Of a stretch of 10,542 bases of DNA, positions 7,062 to 10,542 are shown in pieces. Location of the stretch: NCBI GenBank assembly GCA_934307185.1, contig CAKRCJ010000057.1:1-10542 (forward strand), given 5' to 3'. A model generated the notes under the pieces. That model was not told the origin of the DNA and did no database searches. It saw nothing but the letters and a program-made list of their open reading frames with translations. The first letter of the stretch is position 1. Each line of letters opens with the position of its first letter. Source of the stretch: an uncultured Roseburia sp. Lineage in GTDB: Bacteria > Bacillota > Clostridia > Lachnospirales > Lachnospiraceae. Both the position numbers and the translations under genes were made by a program.

Positions 7062-9260
7062 ATGAACGAACAGAAATTAGAATTGCTGGCTCCGGCCGGT
7101 TCTTATGATATTTTTAAAGCAGTTATCAATGCAGGTGCAGATGCCGTTTATGTTGGCGGAAATCAGTTCGGTGCCAGGGCGTATGCAAATAATTTTTCGG
7201 AAACGGAATTACTTCATGCAATTGATGATGCACATATTCATGGAAAACAGCTCTACCTGACTGTGAATACTTTAATGAAAGAGGAAGAATTGGAAAAAGA
7301 GCTATATCCTTATCTGCTGCCGTATTATAAAGAGGGCTTAGATGCGGTTATTGTGCAGGATTTGGGAGTATTCCGCTTTATCCGTGACAGTTTTCCGGGA
7401 CTTGATATACATACGAGCACCCAGATGACAGTCTGTAACCGTTATGGGGCACAGATGATGAAGGATATGGGGGCGAGCAGGGTTGTGACAGCCAGGGAAA
7501 TGTCTTTTGCGGAAATCAAAGATATTTCCGACCATGTGGAGATTGAAATCGAAAGCTTTATCCATGGTGCGCTTTGTTACTGCTTTTCCGGACAGTGTCT
7601 TCTAAGCAGCATGTTAGGTGGACGAAGCGGTAACCGTGGACGCTGTGCGCAGCCATGCCGCCTTCCATATGAAGTTTTTGACGGAGAGTATAAGAGAATA
7701 AAAACAGAGCCGTATGTGCTTAGTCCAAAGGATTTATGTACCATTCAATATATTCCAAAGCTTGCAGAAAGTGGAATTTATTCGTTTAAAATCGAAGGAA
7801 GAATGAAGCAGGCAGAATATGCCGCAGGGGTTGTCTCTGTTTACCGCAAGTACATGGATTTGTATTTAGAGCAGGGGAAAAAAGATTTTAAGGTTTCAAA
7901 GGAAGATTTGCAAAAATTAAATGATTTCGGCAACCGGAGTGGCTTTACAGGCGGATATTATGAAAAACATAACGGAAAAGATATGATTACTTTTAAAAAG
8001 CCAAATCATGCCAGAGGAAATGAAGCATTACAGGAGAAGGTCAGAGCAGATTTCTGCAATCAGGAAAAGAAAGAAAAAATCAATGGAAACTTAATATTAT
8101 CGCAAAGTTTACCTGCTAAACTGGAAGTAACTTCTGGTGGAACAAAGTTCATGGCAACAGGCGATGTTGTCCAGGAGGCATTAAAGCAGCCACTTTCCAT
8201 AGAGAAAGTAAGGGAAAATATGGAAAAAACAGGGAACACGCCATTTACTTTTGAAAAACTGGATATTTTAATGGAAGGAGCAATATTCCTTCCAATGAAA
8301 TCGTTAAACCAGCTTCGCAGAGATGCGCTCGAAGGACTGCAAAACGAACTGTTAGAAAAGTACATGAGAGAGGAAGCGTCCAAAACAGAAGAATACTTAA
8401 GTTTTCCAGAAAAAAATGTTTCCAGAGACACAAATATCAATCTGTCGGTGGCAACAGAAAACAGAAGCCTGCTGCCTGTTATTTTAAATAAAGAAGCGGT
8501 AAACGATGTTTATCTTGACGCGGTCTGCTATCCACGGAAAACACTGTTTTCAGACTTAAGAGAAGATGTACAGGCAATTCATCGGGCAGAAAAACGTGCA
8601 TACTATATTCTGCCGGCTGTCTTTCGGAAAAATACATCTGAATTTTACAAAAATAATTTAGAAGCACTGCGGCAGTGCGAGGTTGACGGTATTGTTGTGA
8701 AAAGCCATGATGCATTTTATTTTGCAAAAGAATTTCTAAAAGACCTTGCAGTAATTTTAGATGCGAATTTTTATACTTATAACAACCGTTCCATTTTGGA
8801 ATTGGAAAGCATAAAACCACTCCGTATGACGGCACCGTTTGAATTAAACCGCAGGGAGCTGTCAAAGCGTTATAACGGAAACAGTGAAATCGTAATTTAC
8901 GGATATCTGCCGCTTATGACTTCTGCGCAGTGTGTCCACGCGAACACAGGCAGATGTGACAAAAATCCGCAGATTACTTATTTAAAAGACAGATATGGAA
9001 AGTATTTTCCGGTAAAAAATAATTGTGCAGAGTGTTATAATACTATTTATAATACAACGCCGTTAATGCTTTTTGGTTACAAAAAAGAACTGCTGCAGGC
9101 AGGCTTTTCGTCGTTTAGACTTTCATTTACGACAGAGTCCCAAAAAGAAGCGGCAGAAATTTTTGACGTGTATGAGCATGTCTTTTCAGAGGGAAAAAAT
9201 CTTTCGGATGTATATGCAAAAGATTACACGAATGGTCATTATAAAAGAGGAGTAGAATAA
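7062..9260 (+). CDS. U32 family protein with DUF3656-like region, probable RNA hydroxylase
   Basis: A 732-residue cytoplasmic protein. It starts LELLAPAGSYDIFKAVINAG, then GADAVYVGG and the GARAYANNF segment, the classical U32 opening. The cysteine signature is C172 and C179 (CYCFSGQC), then C195 and C199 (GNRGRCAQPCR), probably Fe-S ligands. DUF3656-like sequence spans about 330-433. The C-terminal third carries a further Cys set: C624, C632, C655, C658. U32 proteins were named as peptidases, but characterised members hydroxylate RNA (E. coli RlhA on 23S rRNA C2501, TrhP on tRNA U34). The size and DUF3656-like region are closest to RlhA (about 650 residues), so rRNA is the more likely substrate, by inference. 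AGGAG at 7051-7055 fixes the start. I see no clear promoter between the zapA terminator and this gene. Four bases separate it from the SEDS gene. Confidence 0.88.
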   Translation: MNEQKLELLAPAGSYDIFKAVINAGADAVYVGGNQFGARAYANNFSETELLHAIDDAHIHGKQLYLTVNTLMKEEELEKELYPYLLPYYKEGLDAVIVQDLGVFRFIRDSFPGLDIHTSTQMTVCNRYGAQMMKDMGASRVVTAREMSFAEIKDISDHVEIEIESFIHGALCYCFSGQCLLSSMLGGRSGNRGRCAQPCRLPYEVFDGEYKRIKTEPYVLSPKDLCTIQYIPKLAESGIYSFKIEGRMKQAEYAAGVVSVYRKYMDLYLEQGKKDFKVSKEDLQKLNDFGNRSGFTGGYYEKHNGKDMITFKKPNHARGNEALQEKVRADFCNQEKKEKINGNLILSQSLPAKLEVTSGGTKFMATGDVVQEALKQPLSIEKVRENMEKTGNTPFTFEKLDILMEGAIFLPMKSLNQLRRDALEGLQNELLEKYMREEASKTEEYLSFPEKNVSRDTNINLSVATENRSLLPVILNKEAVNDVYLDAVCYPRKTLFSDLREDVQAIHRAEKRAYYILPAVFRKNTSEFYKNNLEALRQCEVDGIVVKSHDAFYFAKEFLKDLAVILDANFYTYNNRSILELESIKPLRMTAPFELNRRELSKRYNGNSEIVIYGYLPLMTSAQCVHANTGRCDKNPQITYLKDRYGKYFPVKNNCAECYNTIYNTTPLMLFGYKKELLQAGFSSFRLSFTTESQKEAAEIFDVYEHVFSEGKNLSDVYAKDYTNGHYKRGVE

Positions 9261-9264
9261 GTAC

Positions 9265-10542
9265 ATGACGAATCTTATCATAGAAATATCAAAGTATTTC
9301 ATGATTTTTATGTTTGCATTTTATACGTATGAATGCTTTGCGGCATTCCGGCAGAAAATCAAACCAAAACAGAGGGAACATATTTTAAGCAGACAATGTG
9401 CGGCTGTATTTCTCGTTCATCTGGATGCTTTTCTTGTTATTTTTTTAACAACAAAAGACGTCAGCATACTTGTGTTTTATGCGGCGCAGGCGGTTTTGCT
9501 TGCAGTGATACAGACGTGTTATCAGTTGTTTTACAGCGATTCATCCCGGTTACTGACAAATAATTTATGTATGCTGCTTGCGATTGGGTTCATTATGCTG
9601 ACGAGGCTTTCGTTTGAGAGCGCACAGAAGCAGTTTTTTATAGCAATGATTTCCGTCATTATTTCACTGATTGTTCCGGTATGTATTCAGAAAGTTGGTT
9701 TTGTCCGGAAACTGTACTGGGTATTTGCAGCATTTGGAATACTTGCGCTGCTTGTGGTTGCGGTTTTGGGATCGACAAGCTATGGAGCAAAAATTTCACT
9801 GTCGATTGGCGGAATTTCCATTCAGCCGAGTGAAATTGTAAAAATTACATTTGTGTTTTTTGTCGCAGGAATGCTTTATGAGACGACAAATTTTAAACAG
9901 GTGTGCATTACCAGTGCGGTTGCAGCGGCACATGTGCTCATCCTTGCAGCTTCAAGGGATTTAGGAGCGGCATTGCTTTTCTTTGTTACTTATGTGGTGA
10001 TGCTATATGTTGCAACGCGAAAGCCATATTACTTTTTTGGCGGGCTTTTGGGAGGCGGCGCTGCTTCGGTTGCGGCGTATCATCTGTTTTCCCATGTGAA
10101 GGTACGTGTCCAGGCATGGCAGAATCCGTTACTTTACTATGACAAGCAGGGCTACCAGATTTCACAGTCGCTTTTTGCCATCGGAACCGGCGGCTGGCTT
10201 GGAATGGGGCTTTATCAGGGACTTCCGGATAAGATACCGGTTGTAAAGCAGGATTTTATTTTTTCGGCAATTGCGGAGGAGTTAGGCGGAATTTTCGCAT
10301 TGTGCCTGATTATGGTATGCTTTAGCTGCTTTTTGATGTTTTTAAACATTGCGATGCAGATGAAGGACCAGTTTTATAAATTAGTTGCACTCGGGCTTGG
10401 CACGGTGTATGCCTTCCAGGTATTTTTGACGATTGGCGGTGTCACAAAATTCATTCCGTCTACGGGAGTGACGCTGCCCCTTGTAAGCTATGGTGGAAGC
10501 TCATTATTGTGTTCTATGATTATTTTTGCTATTATCCAGGGC
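9265..10542 (+). CDS. FtsW/RodA/SpoVE (SEDS) peptidoglycan glycosyltransferase, 3' truncated by window
   Basis: The frame is open from ATG 9265 to the window edge, giving 426 residues with no stop. It is a polytopic membrane protein with about 12 hydrophobic segments. SEDS landmarks are IQPSEIVKI (186-194), SRDLGAALL with the likely catalytic Asp232, VKVRVQAWQNP, GYQISQSLFAIGTGGWLGMG (297-316), DFIFSAIAEELGG (330-342), and GGVTKFIPSTGVTLPLVSYG then GSSLL (391-415). SEDS proteins polymerise glycan strands from lipid II, normally with a class B PBP. The ATG is 4 bp after the U32 stop; AGAGGAG (9246-9252) is 12 nt away, rather far, and an in-frame TAG at 9253 rules out an earlier start. QPSE at 187 is later than usual, so the N-terminus is extended. 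RodA, FtsW or SpoVE cannot be decided here. Confidence 0.93.
   Translation, partial: MTNLIIEISKYFMIFMFAFYTYECFAAFRQKIKPKQREHILSRQCAAVFLVHLDAFLVIFLTTKDVSILVFYAAQAVLLAVIQTCYQLFYSDSSRLLTNNLCMLLAIGFIMLTRLSFESAQKQFFIAMISVIISLIVPVCIQKVGFVRKLYWVFAAFGILALLVVAVLGSTSYGAKISLSIGGISIQPSEIVKITFVFFVAGMLYETTNFKQVCITSAVAAAHVLILAASRDLGAALLFFVTYVVMLYVATRKPYYFFGGLLGGGAASVAAYHLFSHVKVRVQAWQNPLLYYDKQGYQISQSLFAIGTGGWLGMGLYQGLPDKIPVVKQDFIFSAIAEELGGIFALCLIMVCFSCFLMFLNIAMQMKDQFYKLVALGLGTVYAFQVFLTIGGVTKFIPSTGVTLPLVSYGGSSLLCSMIIFAIIQG

Noticed and set aside
8060..8865. Antisense frames of 62-128 codons inside the U32 gene
   Set aside because: They are shadows of a conserved gene; no motif or start signal.
9333..10142. 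Short + strand frames (9333-9563 and 9903-10142), Cys- and Phe-rich
   Set aside because: They are out-of-frame readings of the SEDS gene, whose own frame is open from 9265 to the edge and carries all family motifs.
1..10542. Mobile element, CRISPR, defence or toxin-antitoxin system
   Set aside because: Both strands were read: no transposase, integrase, repeat array, terminal repeats or tRNA gene was seen, and base composition looks even throughout.

Overview
The window is a single-direction (+ strand) block of bacterial core genes, low-to-moderate in GC, with AGGAGG-type ribosome binding sites. The gene families and their order (an Rnf complex gene, a split proBA locus with a DUF896 gene, miaB-ruvAB, zapA, a U32 protein with a DUF3656-like region, and an FtsW/RodA-like protein with an extended N-terminus) suggest a Clostridia genome, most likely Lachnospiraceae (Roseburia/Agathobacter/Blautia-like). 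That placement is from recognition of the proteins; no search was run.

Layout. (1) 2-145 is the end of a two-[4Fe-4S] ferredoxin domain protein, probably RnfB, closed by a strong hairpin at 186-217. (2) 282-3248 is a proline-biosynthesis operon under its own promoter: proB (glutamate 5-kinase without a PUA domain), a 75-residue DUF896/YnzC-like protein, 5-formyltetrahydrofolate cyclo-ligase, and proA. All three junctions overlap (1, 29 and 23 nt), so translation is probably coupled. (3) 3230-6459 is miaB-ruvA-ruvB. A promoter-like element straddles the end of proA, and just downstream of it lies a near-consensus LexA (SOS) box at 3281-3294. It is the only GAAC-N4-GTTY site I found in the window. 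(4) 6472-7020 is zapA, with its own promoter region (a dyad lies over the -10) and an intrinsic terminator. (5) 7062 to the end holds a 732-residue U32 protein, probably an RNA hydroxylase, and, four bases later, an FtsW/RodA/SpoVE (SEDS) glycan polymerase that runs off the window edge.

How they work together. ProB and ProA carry out the first two steps of proline synthesis from glutamate; no proC is present here. RuvA and RuvB form the Holliday-junction branch-migration motor, and the putative LexA box would place them, and unusually miaB, in the SOS response. ZapA and the SEDS protein act in division or wall synthesis. MiaB and the U32 protein are probably both RNA modifiers.

I found no mobile element, CRISPR array, tRNA, rRNA, toxin-antitoxin or phage-defence module. 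The window is mostly ordinary housekeeping DNA. The most informative non-coding signal is the SOS-like operator before miaB-ruvAB. The longest gene-free stretch is 146-355 (210 bp), which holds a terminator and a promoter.
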